64,000 bases of DNA from UBA2779 sp965232615 (GTDB taxonomy: Bacteria > Spirochaetota > Spirochaetia > DSM-2461): the NCBI GenBank assembly GCA_965232615.1, contig OZ246985.1, positions 2,232,001 through 2,296,000 on the forward strand, in the 5' to 3' direction. Shown piece after piece: positions 27,289 through 35,778 of this stretch. A model generated the notes under the pieces. The model saw only the letters and a list, made by a program, of their open reading frames with translations. It was not told the DNA's origin and ran no database searches. The stretch's first letter is position 1. Each line of letters begins with the position of its first letter. The translations under genes were made by a program, and so were the position numbers.

Positions 27289-29372
27289 CAGTCAGTCCTA
27301 TAACCCTGGTCTCTGGCAATCTGTACTTCTTCTCCTGCTTCAGCAATGTCCTGAGGCGGATCCAATGCCGTATCCACAACACGATACCAGCCGCAGCCTT
27401 CAGGGGGTTCAGGCAGGTGGAAATGAACACTGTTTGTCGTTGAATTGAAGTAGACAACAATGTCCTCTTCACCATGAGTTCCATAAATTCGCAGGGCAAG
27501 AATATTTTTCTGTCTGTTCCAATCCACTGAATTTCCATGCTCATCAAACCAGTCAATATCGGATTTTCCACCACCGGACTGATTGTCTCCGGTAAAAAAC
27601 TCCCGGTGCTGCAGGGTCGAATGGTTTCTTCTAAAATTGATAATGAGCCGGGCAAAACGGTAAGTATCGGCATGAGTTTCCAAACGGGAAAAATCATACC
27701 ATGAGAGTTCCGAATTATGGCAGTAGGCGTTATTGTTCCCCTTCTGGGTACGCTGAAATTCATCTCCAGCCAGTATCATTGGCGTTCCGCTCGACAGGAG
27801 CAGGGTTGCCCAGAAATTTTTAATGGTGCGGGTGCGCAGGACAAGGATGGATTCATCACAGGTTTCACCTTCAATTCCCCAGTTGCAGCTGAGGTTATTA
27901 TCGGAACCATCCCTGTTCTCCTCTCCATTTGCCTCATTGTGCTTCTGGTTGTAACTGACAAGATCATGGAGGGTAAATCCATCGTGTGAAGTGATGTAAT
28001 TTATACTGTGATATGGTTTTTTTCCGCTACTGGCATAGAGATCGGAACTGCCGCTGATTCTGGTTGCGAAGGCATTAATCATACCGGGATCACCGCGCCA
28101 GAATCTCTTTACATCATCCCTGTATCTGTCATTCCACTCAGCCCAGGGGTCACCATAGAAATTCCCAACCTGCCAGGCACCACCGGCATCCCAGGGCTCT
28201 GCTATAATTTTTGTGCTGTGCAGAACAACATCTTCGGCAATGCTCTCCAGAATGGGAGGATTGTCCATTATTCTACCTTCACCATCCCGGGTAAGGATTG
28301 AAGCCAGATCAAAACGAAAGCCATCCACATGCATCTCCTGAACCCAGTACCGGAGGCAGTCGATAATCAGTTTTCTCACAACTGGATGGTTGCAGTTGAG
28401 CGTATTGCCACAACCGGAATAATTCCTGTAGAAGCGCTGGTCTTCCTCCAGCATGTAGTAAATTGAGTTATCCAACCCCCGGAAGGAATAAGTCGGTCCT
28501 GTATGATTCCCCTCCCCAGTATGATTGAATACAACATCCAATATAATCTCAATGCCAGCCCTGTGTAGTTCCCTCACCATCGTCTTAAACTCAATCACCT
28601 GATCCATACCCCTGCTGGAAACGGCATAGCTTCCCTTAGGGGCAAAGAATGCTGTTGTAGAATAACCCCAGTAATTCGTAATTGACTTATCACCGCTTTC
28701 ATGTTCATCAAATTCCGCTACAGGTAGAAATTCAATACTGGTAATTCCCAGTTCACTGAGATAGGGGATCATCTCAATCACACCGGCACAAGTTCCCGGA
28801 TTCTTCAAACCAAAATGCTTTATTGTATTGGGATGTCTGGTTAATCCTCTCAAATGAGTTTCATAGATGATCGTTTCATGGAGGGGGTAATTGAGCGGCT
28901 GATCGCCCTGCCAGTCGAAAAAATCATCCACAACAACACATTTTGGCATACAGGTATAATTCCGGCTCGTTGAAAAGGAAAGATCTCCATCCGGGTGATT
29001 GGGGTCGTACCCAAAGGCCTTCCTCAAATTCCAGGGAGTATTTCCAGTGAGAGCTTTGCTGTAGGGGTCAATAAGAACCCGATTTCTGTTATAGCGATGC
29101 CCTTTTTCAGGCTTATATAATCCATCGACCCGATACAGATACAACTGACCCTTTTTCAAGCCTTTGACAAAGATGTGCCAACAGGATCCGGTCTTGTTGG
29201 TCTTTGGGTCCAGTAGTATACACTCATATGGCTCATTATCATCGGACTTTCGATACAGCAGGAGATGAACAGAGGTTGCGTATCGAGAAATCAGAGAAAA
29301 CTGTACGCCATCTGATGTAAGGGTTGCCCCTGCAGGCAGGGGGTGTCCGGGGGTAATTCGCTTGCTTTTCAT
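27249..29372 (-). CDS. glgX: Glycogen debranching enzyme GlgX / isoamylase-type glycosidase
   Basis: 707 residues, GH13. An N-terminal CBM48-like domain (about 8-120; PLPAGATLTSDGVQFSLISR) is followed by the catalytic barrel: region I DVVFNHTGEGN, region II DGFRFDLAS with the nucleophile Asp, region III IIAEPWDAGG with the acid/base Glu, and region IV ITSHDGFTLHDLVSY. A C-terminal beta domain closes it. The motif set and length fit GlgX/isoamylase, which cleaves alpha-1,6 branches of glycogen or limit dextrin. No other glycogen gene is near. The C-terminus overlaps gltS by 40 bp on the opposite strand. Confidence 0.93.
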   Translation of the reverse strand: MKSKRITPGHPLPAGATLTSDGVQFSLISRYATSVHLLLYRKSDDNEPYECILLDPKTNKTGSCWHIFVKGLKKGQLYLYRVDGLYKPEKGHRYNRNRVLIDPYSKALTGNTPWNLRKAFGYDPNHPDGDLSFSTSRNYTCMPKCVVVDDFFDWQGDQPLNYPLHETIIYETHLRGLTRHPNTIKHFGLKNPGTCAGVIEMIPYLSELGITSIEFLPVAEFDEHESGDKSITNYWGYSTTAFFAPKGSYAVSSRGMDQVIEFKTMVRELHRAGIEIILDVVFNHTGEGNHTGPTYSFRGLDNSIYYMLEEDQRFYRNYSGCGNTLNCNHPVVRKLIIDCLRYWVQEMHVDGFRFDLASILTRDGEGRIMDNPPILESIAEDVVLHSTKIIAEPWDAGGAWQVGNFYGDPWAEWNDRYRDDVKRFWRGDPGMINAFATRISGSSDLYASSGKKPYHSINYITSHDGFTLHDLVSYNQKHNEANGEENRDGSDNNLSCNWGIEGETCDESILVLRTRTIKNFWATLLLSSGTPMILAGDEFQRTQKGNNNAYCHNSELSWYDFSRLETHADTYRFARLIINFRRNHSTLQHREFFTGDNQSGGGKSDIDWFDEHGNSVDWNRQKNILALRIYGTHGEEDIVVYFNSTTNSVHFHLPEPPEGCGWYRVVDTALDPPQDIAEAGEEVQIARDQGYRTDCYSMVVLIGKQES

Positions 29373-29436
29373 AGTTGTCGTAGATGGAACTGTGTGAACA
29401 CTTCAGATTCCCGGAAAATGTAGAAACTGAGTTCGG

Positions 29437-30450
29437 CTAATTCTTATTATAAAGATAGTAGAAGAAGTCCATATCAGTGCTCAATACTTTCTTCTGACCC
29501 GGGAGAATCTCCTGGTAAGTTTCCAGGGCTTTCCAAAAGCTGTAAAACTCGGCATCAGCATTGTAGGCATTCGCATAGATTCGTGCAGCCTCAGAATCTC
29601 CTTCGGCCCGTATCAGGGCAGCTTTTGTTTCCGCTTCGGTAAGCTTTATATCCCTATCCCTGTTGAGCTTACCTACCCATTCGGCTTTCAGGCCATTTCC
29701 ATCGGATCGGTAGCCGGTTGCCACTTTTTTACGTTCAGATATCATTCTGTCATACACCGACTGAGTAAGATCATTGGAGTAGCGGATTTGCCGGATAACA
29801 ACATCCAGGAGTTCTATTCCATACTCCGGCATGGAACCCTGGGAACGGGTTAGCATCTCACCTGACAATGCTTTCCGACCATATTCTATGGGAGTGAAGG
29901 CATTTTCAAGTATGCTGACTGATGTGTTAGTTTGATCATCACCCTGACTCTCAGATTCTGCGGCTGCATCGGCTTCGGCCTGGGCATTCGTTTGAAAATC
30001 CAGAATCACATTGGCTGACTCAAGGATTATATTGGTAGACCTCACTGATTCTGTAAGAGGGTATTGGGAAACGACAGTACGGACAGCCGATTCAATGACA
30101 TTGTCCAGACGGGCATAAGCTTCATCCATCACACTAACCCTCTGATAGAATACTCTGGGATCAACAATACGCCATCGGGCCGTGGTATCCACCCAGATGT
30201 ACTGATTCTCACTGGTGGGCATTCGCTGGGGATCACCGTCCCAGGACAGGATTTTTCTGGAATACCGTGTTATTTGATCCACAACAGGTATTTTGAACTT
30301 CAATCCGGCTTCGGTATGAACCTTGACGATACGTCCAAATCTTGTGATAACGGCCTGCTCTCCTTCAGGTACAGTGTAAAAAGGCCGTAAAAACGCAACC
30401 AGGACGGCAATAATTACAACTGGTAAAAGGGTTTTTGTCAGAGTATTCAT
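29437..30450 (-). CDS. hflC: HflC, SPFH-family modulator of FtsH
   Basis: 337 residues. N-terminal membrane anchor (LLPVVIIAVLVAFLRP), then the SPFH/band-7 domain with VPEGEQAVITRFGRIV and AGLKFKIPVVDQITRYSRK. The C-terminal coiled-coil region includes AETKAALIRAEGDSEAARIY and AEFYSFWKALETYQ, classic HflC text. HflK and HflC form a large periplasmic cage around FtsH and limit its access to substrates; ftsH is in this window. The start overlaps the hflK stop by one base, so the pair is a two-gene operon. Confidence 0.95.
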   Translation of the reverse strand: MNTLTKTLLPVVIIAVLVAFLRPFYTVPEGEQAVITRFGRIVKVHTEAGLKFKIPVVDQITRYSRKILSWDGDPQRMPTSENQYIWVDTTARWRIVDPRVFYQRVSVMDEAYARLDNVIESAVRTVVSQYPLTESVRSTNIILESANVILDFQTNAQAEADAAAESESQGDDQTNTSVSILENAFTPIEYGRKALSGEMLTRSQGSMPEYGIELLDVVIRQIRYSNDLTQSVYDRMISERKKVATGYRSDGNGLKAEWVGKLNRDRDIKLTEAETKAALIRAEGDSEAARIYANAYNADAEFYSFWKALETYQEILPGQKKVLSTDMDFFYYLYNKN

Positions 30451-31460
30451 TATTCTCTATCTCCATCACCAATGTTCTTCAGTGGAAGAAAATTCTCAAG
30501 ATTTTTATCAATAAGATCAGTATTCTGGTTGTCAGCCAGGATTTTTGACAATGTTTCATAGTAAAGACGTTCCCGGGTTACTCTGGGCGAACGCTGGTAT
30601 TCTTGCAGGATAGCTTCAAATAAAGCGACTTCCGCTCTGGCACGATTGACTCGGGCCTGCTTATAACCGACCGCTTCGGCTATTAACTGCTTGGCTTCAC
30701 CTTCGATTCGGGGGATTTCGGTGTAGTAAGCCTGTTCCCCTTCGTTTATAAGGCGTTCCCTGTCCTGGGTGGCCTTGTTCACATCTTCAAAGGCATCTTG
30801 AACTGCACCCTTGGGAGGTTCTACCTGCTGGAGTTTTACTTCAGTGATGTTCACACCCAGCGCATAAAAATCCAGGGTTTCCTGAATCATCTGTTTGCTC
30901 ATAAACTCGATGTTATCCTTTTCAGTACTGATGACATCCAGAATAGCACGGTCACCTACCAATCCGTTGATAACGGACTGGGTGACATCCCTGATAGTTT
31001 TATCTCGATTATCCTCTCGAGACTGACGTGCTTGAATTCGACTGTTATCCACTTCAAACAACCACTCACGGGGAGAAGTGATACGATATTCAATAATCCA
31101 TGTAACATCGACAATGTTTAAATCTCCGGTTAGCATTTCCGATTCATGAGAATAATCACGCGAATCATAGGTGGTTGTGACTCCTGCCTGAACAGTTCTG
31201 AAGCCAAATTGTTTTGATAAAACAACCTGGGGGACCTTATATATCCTATCAATGCTGAAGGGCAGCTTGACATGCAAACCTTCCTCTACCGTCGCACGAT
31301 AACGACCGAAACGGGTAACGACACCTCGTTCATTGGCATTTACTGTGTATATACTTGATACCCCGACCATAACAAGAATGACCAGAACAACAATCCCGGG
31401 AATAAACTTCCCGCTGAATTGCCGCCCTGGCTCCTGGGGTGTAATCTTTTGATCTGACAT
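30450..31460 (-). CDS. hflK: HflK, SPFH-family modulator of FtsH
   Basis: 336 residues. A short cytoplasmic N-terminus, membrane helix (about 20-40, FIPGIVVLVILVMVGVSS), then SPFH: VNANERGVVTRFGRYRATVE, EEGLHVKLPFSIDRIYKVP, VDVTWIIEYRI, and the helical tail with VKLQQVEPPKGAVQDAFEDV and INEGEQAYYTEIPRIEGEA. The PP-x-x-VQDAF motif is typical of HflK. Start ATG is preceded by GGAGGTTCC. Partner of hflC downstream. Confidence 0.95.
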   Translation of the reverse strand: MSDQKITPQEPGRQFSGKFIPGIVVLVILVMVGVSSIYTVNANERGVVTRFGRYRATVEEGLHVKLPFSIDRIYKVPQVVLSKQFGFRTVQAGVTTTYDSRDYSHESEMLTGDLNIVDVTWIIEYRITSPREWLFEVDNSRIQARQSREDNRDKTIRDVTQSVINGLVGDRAILDVISTEKDNIEFMSKQMIQETLDFYALGVNITEVKLQQVEPPKGAVQDAFEDVNKATQDRERLINEGEQAYYTEIPRIEGEAKQLIAEAVGYKQARVNRARAEVALFEAILQEYQRSPRVTRERLYYETLSKILADNQNTDLIDKNLENFLPLKNIGDGDRE

Positions 31461-31547
31461 GGAACCTCCATGTCTGGAAAGTATATCATATGAGGAATAA
31501 GGTCAAGATCAAGAAATGGCCCACACAGAATTCTGCAAAAGACTTGA

Positions 31548-31705
31548 GGGCACCTCTAATAAACCCATTTAGTTCTTGACTCGATCTTTTCTGCCGCTAC
31601 TGCGTTGTCAAAATGCTCACATAAACAGGTGCGTACCACAGGGCATAGCCCGAGGAACACACCGACATTTCGTCAATTTCCTAAAGCTGTTTTTTAGAGG
31701 TACCC
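31548..31705. mobile_element. Repeat A copy (158 bp) with perfect 4-bp target duplication
   Basis: GGGCACCTCTAATAAACCC to TTTTTTAGAGGTACCC, flanked by TTGA at 31544-31547 and 31706-31709. One internal hairpin unit, partly diverged. The right-hand TTGA is the start of a good -35 box. Confidence 0.9.
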
Positions 31706-31734
31706 TTGACGAAATATTCCTCAACATCTAGTAT
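31706..31734 (+). promoter_or_regulatory. Candidate promoter of the leader-cimA-leuA operon
   Basis: TTGACG (31706-31711), 17-nt spacer, TAGTAT (31729-31734). The -35 begins with the target duplication of repeat A. Predicted start near 31741 gives a leader RNA of about 60 nt before the leader peptide. Confidence 0.6.
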
Positions 31735-31750
31735 TGAAATGTACTACTTA

Positions 31751-31780
31751 CGGAGTGTCAGAAAGCTTGTTGACACTCCG
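31751..31780 (+). repeat. Repeat C core inside a perfect hairpin
   Basis: CGGAGTGTCA and TGACACTCCG (10-bp perfect arms) flank a 10-nt loop; GTGTCAGAAAGCTTGT occupies 31755-31770. It looks like the two ends of a repeat C element fused by internal deletion. It lies in the predicted 5' leader, 10 nt before the ribosome site of the leader peptide. No U-run follows, so it is not a terminator. Confidence 0.65.
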
Positions 31781-31801
31781 GACTACCTGAAAGGAAGGGA
31801 C

Positions 31802-31909
31802 ATGTTCAAGATGATGAAGCTATTATTACTATCTCATTTGATTACCCGTTACCGATTATTGACGGGGTATCATTGCGGTAGAATGTATATAGCGACCTTG
31901 ACAGGTTAA
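31802..31909 (+). CDS. Leucine-rich leader peptide (attenuator) of the cimA-leuA operon
   Basis: 35 codons, ATG 31802 with a strong ribosome site (AGGAAGGG, 31792-31799). The peptide begins MFKMMKLLLLSHLITRYRLL and ends at TAA 31907. Four Leu codons in a row (CTA TTA TTA CTA), then more Leu and one Ile, precede a pause-type pairing (TACCCGT with ACGGGGTA) and a factor-independent terminator at 31951-31976, just ahead of cimA. This is the standard layout of a translation-coupled leucine attenuator like that of enterobacterial leuABCD; the biochemical behaviour here is inferred. ATG 31811 or 31814 could also serve as start. Confidence 0.75.
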   Translation: MFKMMKLLLLSHLITRYRLLTGYHCGRMYIATLTG

Positions 31910-31950
31910 ACTGTACATCAATCTTAAAATGAATACCTCACCAATTGATC

Positions 31951-31978
31951 GGGCGTCCTTAATAAGGTCGCCTTTTTT
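31951..31978 (+). terminator. Attenuator terminator before cimA
   Basis: GGCG-t-CCTT / AAGG-t-CGCC stem with a tiny AT loop, followed by TTTTTT. GCGACCTT at 31892-31899, at the end of the leader reading frame, can pair with the same 3' arm (AAGGTCGC), giving an alternative fold that a ribosome on the leader could control. Confidence 0.75.
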
Positions 31979-32004
31979 ATTAATAAAAGGAAATGGAGGA
32001 CAGG

Positions 32005-33609
32005 ATGGAAAAGAAAAAAATAATTCTATTTGATACCACACTGAGGGATGGAGGCCAGACCCGCGGCGTTAATTTTTCGATTGAAGACAAAATAAAGCTT
32101 ACTCGAGAATTTGATGATTTGGGATTTGAATATATTGAAGGCGGATGGCCAGGATCCAATCCAAAGGATATCCAGTTCTTCAAGGAAATGCGAAAGATCT
32201 CTTTGAAATATTCTAAACTTACCTCTTTCTCATCGACACGTCTCAAAAATACTGATGTCAATAAGGACCCAATCCTCGCGGAACTGCTTAAAGCAGAAAC
32301 TCCTGTGTTCACAATATTTGGAAAATCCTGGGATCTCCACGTCTCTGATTCCCTTGAAACTTCGCTGGAAGAAAATCTGGATATGATTTATTCCACAATC
32401 GCCTATCTTAAGCCTCGAGGTGAAGAAGTCGTCTATGATGCTGAGCATTATTTTGATGGCTATCGAGCCAATCCTGAATATGCAATTAAAACACTGAAGG
32501 CTGCCGCGGATGCTGGAGCAGACTGGATAGTCCTTGCTGATACGAATGGAGGTTCTCTGCCGGAACAAGTAAGAGAGGCTACCATCGCGGCCAGCAATGC
32601 TGTGAATAAAAAGATGGGGATACACACTCATGATGACGGCGATCTCTCTCTGGCCAATACCCTTGTTGCCGTGGAATTGGGATGCACTATGGTTCAGGGG
32701 ACTATAAACGGGTTAGGAGAACGCTGCGGTAATGCCAACCTGTGCAGTGTTATACCCACCCTGTCGTTCAAACTCGGATATGAAACTCTGACACATGAAA
32801 ATATTGCCAAACTGACACCATTGAGCCGACTTGTTTCCGAACTCTCAAATAAACCCCATCAGGACAGTCTTCCCTATGTCGGGGAGAGAGCATTCACGCA
32901 TAAGGGCGGAATCCATGTTTCCGCCATACGGAAAAATCCGAAACTCTATGAGCATGTTGTTCCTGAGATCGTAGGCAATGATCGCTATGTTCCGGTGAGT
33001 GATCAAGCCGGAAAATCCAACATTCTGGAGAAAATTCGTGAACTGAAAATGGATGTTGATGATGTCCATGCCAGGTCAATAGTATCTGAAATCAAAGAAC
33101 TGGAGGCCAAAGGTTATCATTTTGAAGGTGCCGATGCTTCATTTGAACTTCTGTCTGATCTGGTAAGCGGAAAACGTAAGAACTATTTTACAGTTCATGG
33201 TTTCCGTGTTCACTCATGGGAAAATGACAGGGGGGATATCTGGTCTGAAGCCACTATAAAGGTTTCGGTTCCCGAAGAGGTTGCCGGGGAGCAGGGAATA
33301 GATTCCTTCTGGGAGCATACTGCCGGTGAGGGAGCAGGACCAGTCGAAGCAATGGACAAAGCTCTGCATCGGGCATTGGAAACATTCTACCCAGTACTGA
33401 CAAGCATCAGACTGACCGATTTCAAGGTAAGAATACTGGATGAAGAGGCTGGTACCAAAGCCATCACCAGGGTACTGATTACAAGTACAGACGATGACAG
33501 ACATTGGAGTACTGTGGGAGTTTCGGAAAACATCATTGAAGCTTCATGGAGGGCCCTGGTGGAATCCATGGAGTATAAATTGAAAAAAGAAGAGGAGACA
33601 AAATCATGA
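32005..33609 (+). CDS. cimA: (R)-citramalate synthase
   Basis: 534 residues from the ATG at 32005 (GGAGG five bases upstream; frame open to 31993). Condenses pyruvate and acetyl-CoA to citramalate, first step of the threonine-independent isoleucine route. N-terminal TIM barrel of the DRE-TIM family: FDTTLRDGGQTRGVNF, then YIEGGWPGSNPKD, the pattern that separates CimA-type from LeuA-type enzymes, then HTHDDGDLSLANTL with metal-binding His and GLGERCGNANLCS. The C-terminal third (about 395-525) is a LeuA dimer regulatory domain, the site of feedback by Ile or Leu in the family. Four bases overlap leuA. Expression is probably set by the leucine leader upstream. Confidence 0.92.
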   Translation: MEKKKIILFDTTLRDGGQTRGVNFSIEDKIKLTREFDDLGFEYIEGGWPGSNPKDIQFFKEMRKISLKYSKLTSFSSTRLKNTDVNKDPILAELLKAETPVFTIFGKSWDLHVSDSLETSLEENLDMIYSTIAYLKPRGEEVVYDAEHYFDGYRANPEYAIKTLKAAADAGADWIVLADTNGGSLPEQVREATIAASNAVNKKMGIHTHDDGDLSLANTLVAVELGCTMVQGTINGLGERCGNANLCSVIPTLSFKLGYETLTHENIAKLTPLSRLVSELSNKPHQDSLPYVGERAFTHKGGIHVSAIRKNPKLYEHVVPEIVGNDRYVPVSDQAGKSNILEKIRELKMDVDDVHARSIVSEIKELEAKGYHFEGADASFELLSDLVSGKRKNYFTVHGFRVHSWENDRGDIWSEATIKVSVPEEVAGEQGIDSFWEHTAGEGAGPVEAMDKALHRALETFYPVLTSIRLTDFKVRILDEEAGTKAITRVLITSTDDDRHWSTVGVSENIIEASWRALVESMEYKLKKEEETKS

Positions 33610-35153
33610 ATGAAACAAGAAAAATAACAATTTTTGACACAACATTGAGAGACGGGGAACAATCCCCTGGCGCGTCAATGACAGTTGAGCAGAAAATTGA
33701 AATGGCCATAGCCCTGGACAATCTTGGTGTGGACAGGATTGAAGCCGGATTCCCTGTTTCATCACCCGTACAATTCAAAGCAGTAAAAAGCATTGGCGAA
33801 GTTGTTAAAAACGCCACTGTTGTTGGATTGGCAAGATGTAAGAAATCCGATATTGACGCTGTAAGAGACTCTCTAACTGGCTGTTCAAGAAAAATGATTC
33901 ATGTATTCATAGCCACCAGTCCTCTGCACATGGAGCATAAGTTAAGGATGAGCAGGGAAGAAGTTCTTGCTTCAATACAGGAACATGTTTCCTACGCTCG
34001 GGAACAGGGCTTCGATTTGATTGAATTCTCACCGGAGGATGCTTCCCGATCTGAGTGGAATTTCATGGTGGAAGCCCTCAAAACTGCCGTAGCTGCTGGA
34101 GCAAATACTTTGAATATCCCTGATACAGTGGGGTATGCCATGCCCGGCGAATACGGTGCCCAAATGGCCGATCTCCGAGCTGCGATCCCGGAATTGGGTA
34201 ATGGAGTCATGCTGTCAGCCCATTGTCATAACGACCTTGGACTGGCTGTGGCCAATTCCCTCGCGGCCATTGAATCTGGAACCGAGCAGGTTGAGGTAAC
34301 ACTGAATGGTATTGGTGAACGGGCGGGAAATGCCTCTTTAGAAGAACTGGTGATGGCACTCCACGTTCGCCAGGATATTTGGAACATTACAACTTCTATT
34401 AAGCACCAATACCTCTACCCTGCCAGCAAACTTCTGCAAAACATCACGGGTTTGATAATCCATAGAAATAAACCTGTCTTTGGAGACAATGTTTTCAGTC
34501 ATGAATCAGGTATACATCAGCATGGTGTTATAAATCACAGGGAAACCTATGAAATCATGGATCCTGAACATATTGGGAGAAGTCGAGAATCCTTGATTAT
34601 GGGACGGCACTCAGGAAAAGCAGCATTGAGAGAGAAACTTGTACAATACAAAATCACCCTCACTGAGGACCAGATGAATACCCTTTATAAGAAATTCATC
34701 GTCATTGCCGACAGGAAAAAGGAAGTCTACGATGAAGATATTTTTACCCTGGTGTCCGATGTCTTAGATGTTATGCCAACTGGCTGGCAACTAAAATCCT
34801 TTCAAACATGGACGGGAAACAGAGTTATTCCTTCAGCTACTGTGGAATTGATCAAAGATGGCCAGCGAGAACTTGGAAATCAAACCGGCGATGGTCCAAT
34901 TGATGCTATTTTTAAATCTATTGACCAATGCACCGGAACTTCAGGCCGATTGTCGGAATACATTATTCAGGCCGTAGGCAGCGGCAAGGATGCCCAGGGG
35001 CAGGTAAAACTGCAGGTAGATTTTGATGGCATCCCTATCGATGGCAAAGCTGTTTCCACCGACATCATAGAAGCCTCTGCCCTGGCCTATATCAATGCTG
35101 TGAACCGCAAAGAGATGCGGGGTGCACCCAGCATCAGGGCAGAATTTCCGTAA
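33606..35153 (+). CDS. leuA: 2-isopropylmalate synthase
   Basis: 515 residues. First committed enzyme of leucine synthesis (2-ketoisovalerate plus acetyl-CoA). Motifs: FDTTLRDGEQSPGASM, RIEAGFPVSSP, metal site SAHCHNDLGLAVANSLAAI, GIGERAGNASLEE, and the sub-domain FSHESGIHQHGV. The C-terminal regulatory domain (about 390-510; GSGKDAQGQVKLQVDFDG) is the leucine feedback site in relatives. Overlaps cimA by ATGA, so both branches start from one transcript governed by the upstream attenuator. leuCDB are not in the window. Confidence 0.95.
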   Translation: MNETRKITIFDTTLRDGEQSPGASMTVEQKIEMAIALDNLGVDRIEAGFPVSSPVQFKAVKSIGEVVKNATVVGLARCKKSDIDAVRDSLTGCSRKMIHVFIATSPLHMEHKLRMSREEVLASIQEHVSYAREQGFDLIEFSPEDASRSEWNFMVEALKTAVAAGANTLNIPDTVGYAMPGEYGAQMADLRAAIPELGNGVMLSAHCHNDLGLAVANSLAAIESGTEQVEVTLNGIGERAGNASLEELVMALHVRQDIWNITTSIKHQYLYPASKLLQNITGLIIHRNKPVFGDNVFSHESGIHQHGVINHRETYEIMDPEHIGRSRESLIMGRHSGKAALREKLVQYKITLTEDQMNTLYKKFIVIADRKKEVYDEDIFTLVSDVLDVMPTGWQLKSFQTWTGNRVIPSATVELIKDGQRELGNQTGDGPIDAIFKSIDQCTGTSGRLSEYIIQAVGSGKDAQGQVKLQVDFDGIPIDGKAVSTDIIEASALAYINAVNRKEMRGAPSIRAEFP

Positions 35154-35187
35154 CATGTCAGTCAGGGTAATAGCGCCAATTTGAAAA

Positions 35188-35346
35188 TCATTGACACCAG
35201 CGCGGGCCGACAAAGAGCATCAGGAAGATGGAGGTGATGATGTGGGTTAAAAGGATCGGAGGCTTGTGGTGGATATCGGCGAAGCAGGAGCCGATTCTTC
35301 CGGGCAGATCAACCTTGCTTTTGATCAGTCTGATGATGTTCTTCAT
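35188..35346 (-). CDS. Small reading frame, possible transposase fragment
   Basis: 52 residues on the minus strand, ATG with GGGAGGGTG upstream. It contains GRIGSCFADIHHKPPILLTH and a hydrophobic stretch (IITSIFLMLFVGP). The text resembles the N-terminus of a transposase, but I cannot name a family, and nothing downstream continues it. It lies in a rearranged gap between leuA and a repeat A copy. Could be chance or a remnant. Confidence 0.3.
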   Translation of the reverse strand: MKNIIRLIKSKVDLPGRIGSCFADIHHKPPILLTHIITSIFLMLFVGPRWCQ

Positions 35347-35424
35347 ACACCCTCCCAGGTCGTTTTACTTAACACATTCGCTGTTTTGTGCACCCAGCAA
35401 CGCTGTTTTTTTGATTCTGGAAAG

Positions 35425-35587
35425 ATTTCATCCAGTCGTTTCTGTGTCAGGAAGCGGTAACACCAGAACTCTCACTCTGGCCGATGATCTGGTTGCCGGT
35501 GAAACACTCCGCGTGGATGTCTCAACCGGACTCACCGATGAGGCCGACCTCCCCATCGCGGCAGGAACCGCAAAGACTATAAGTGTA
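35425..35587 (+). pseudogene. Fragment of an Ig-like repeat surface protein, interrupted by repeat A
   Basis: Open frame with SVSGSGNTRTLTLADDLVAG then ETLRVDVSTGLTDEADLPIA, typical of bacterial Ig-like (SbsA/Big-type) domains; no start or 5' part exists. Repeat A follows at 35588. Removing the repeat with one copy of the shared TA restores an in-frame ending (SVNKAASGANGD, stop at 35780-35782), so the element jumped into the last codons of a once longer gene. GC-richer than leuA next to it. Confidence 0.6.
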
Positions 35588-35747
35588 GGCAACCTTAAAA
35601 AACCGTTTTTGGAATTTGGCGCAATGGCGGTGTGTTCCTCGGAGCTTTGCTCCTGCGGTACGCACCTGCTTACGTGAGCATTTTGACAACGCAGCAGCGA
35701 GGAAAAAGATCAAGCCAAAAGCTAAATAAGGCTTTTTAGAGGTGCCC
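35588..35747. mobile_element. Repeat A copy (160 bp)
   Basis: GGCAACCTTAAAAAACCG to TTTTTAGAGGTGCCC, one hairpin unit. TA on each side is the only shared flank; in silico removal repairs the Ig-like reading frame. Confidence 0.87.
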
Positions 35748-35778
35748 TAAACAAAGCGGCTTCTGGTGCTAACGGCGA

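Noticed and set aside
31861..31980. T-box riboswitch before cimA
   Set aside because: The conserved TGGNACCGCG bulge sequence and the upstream stem I pattern are not found; a leader peptide explains the region better.
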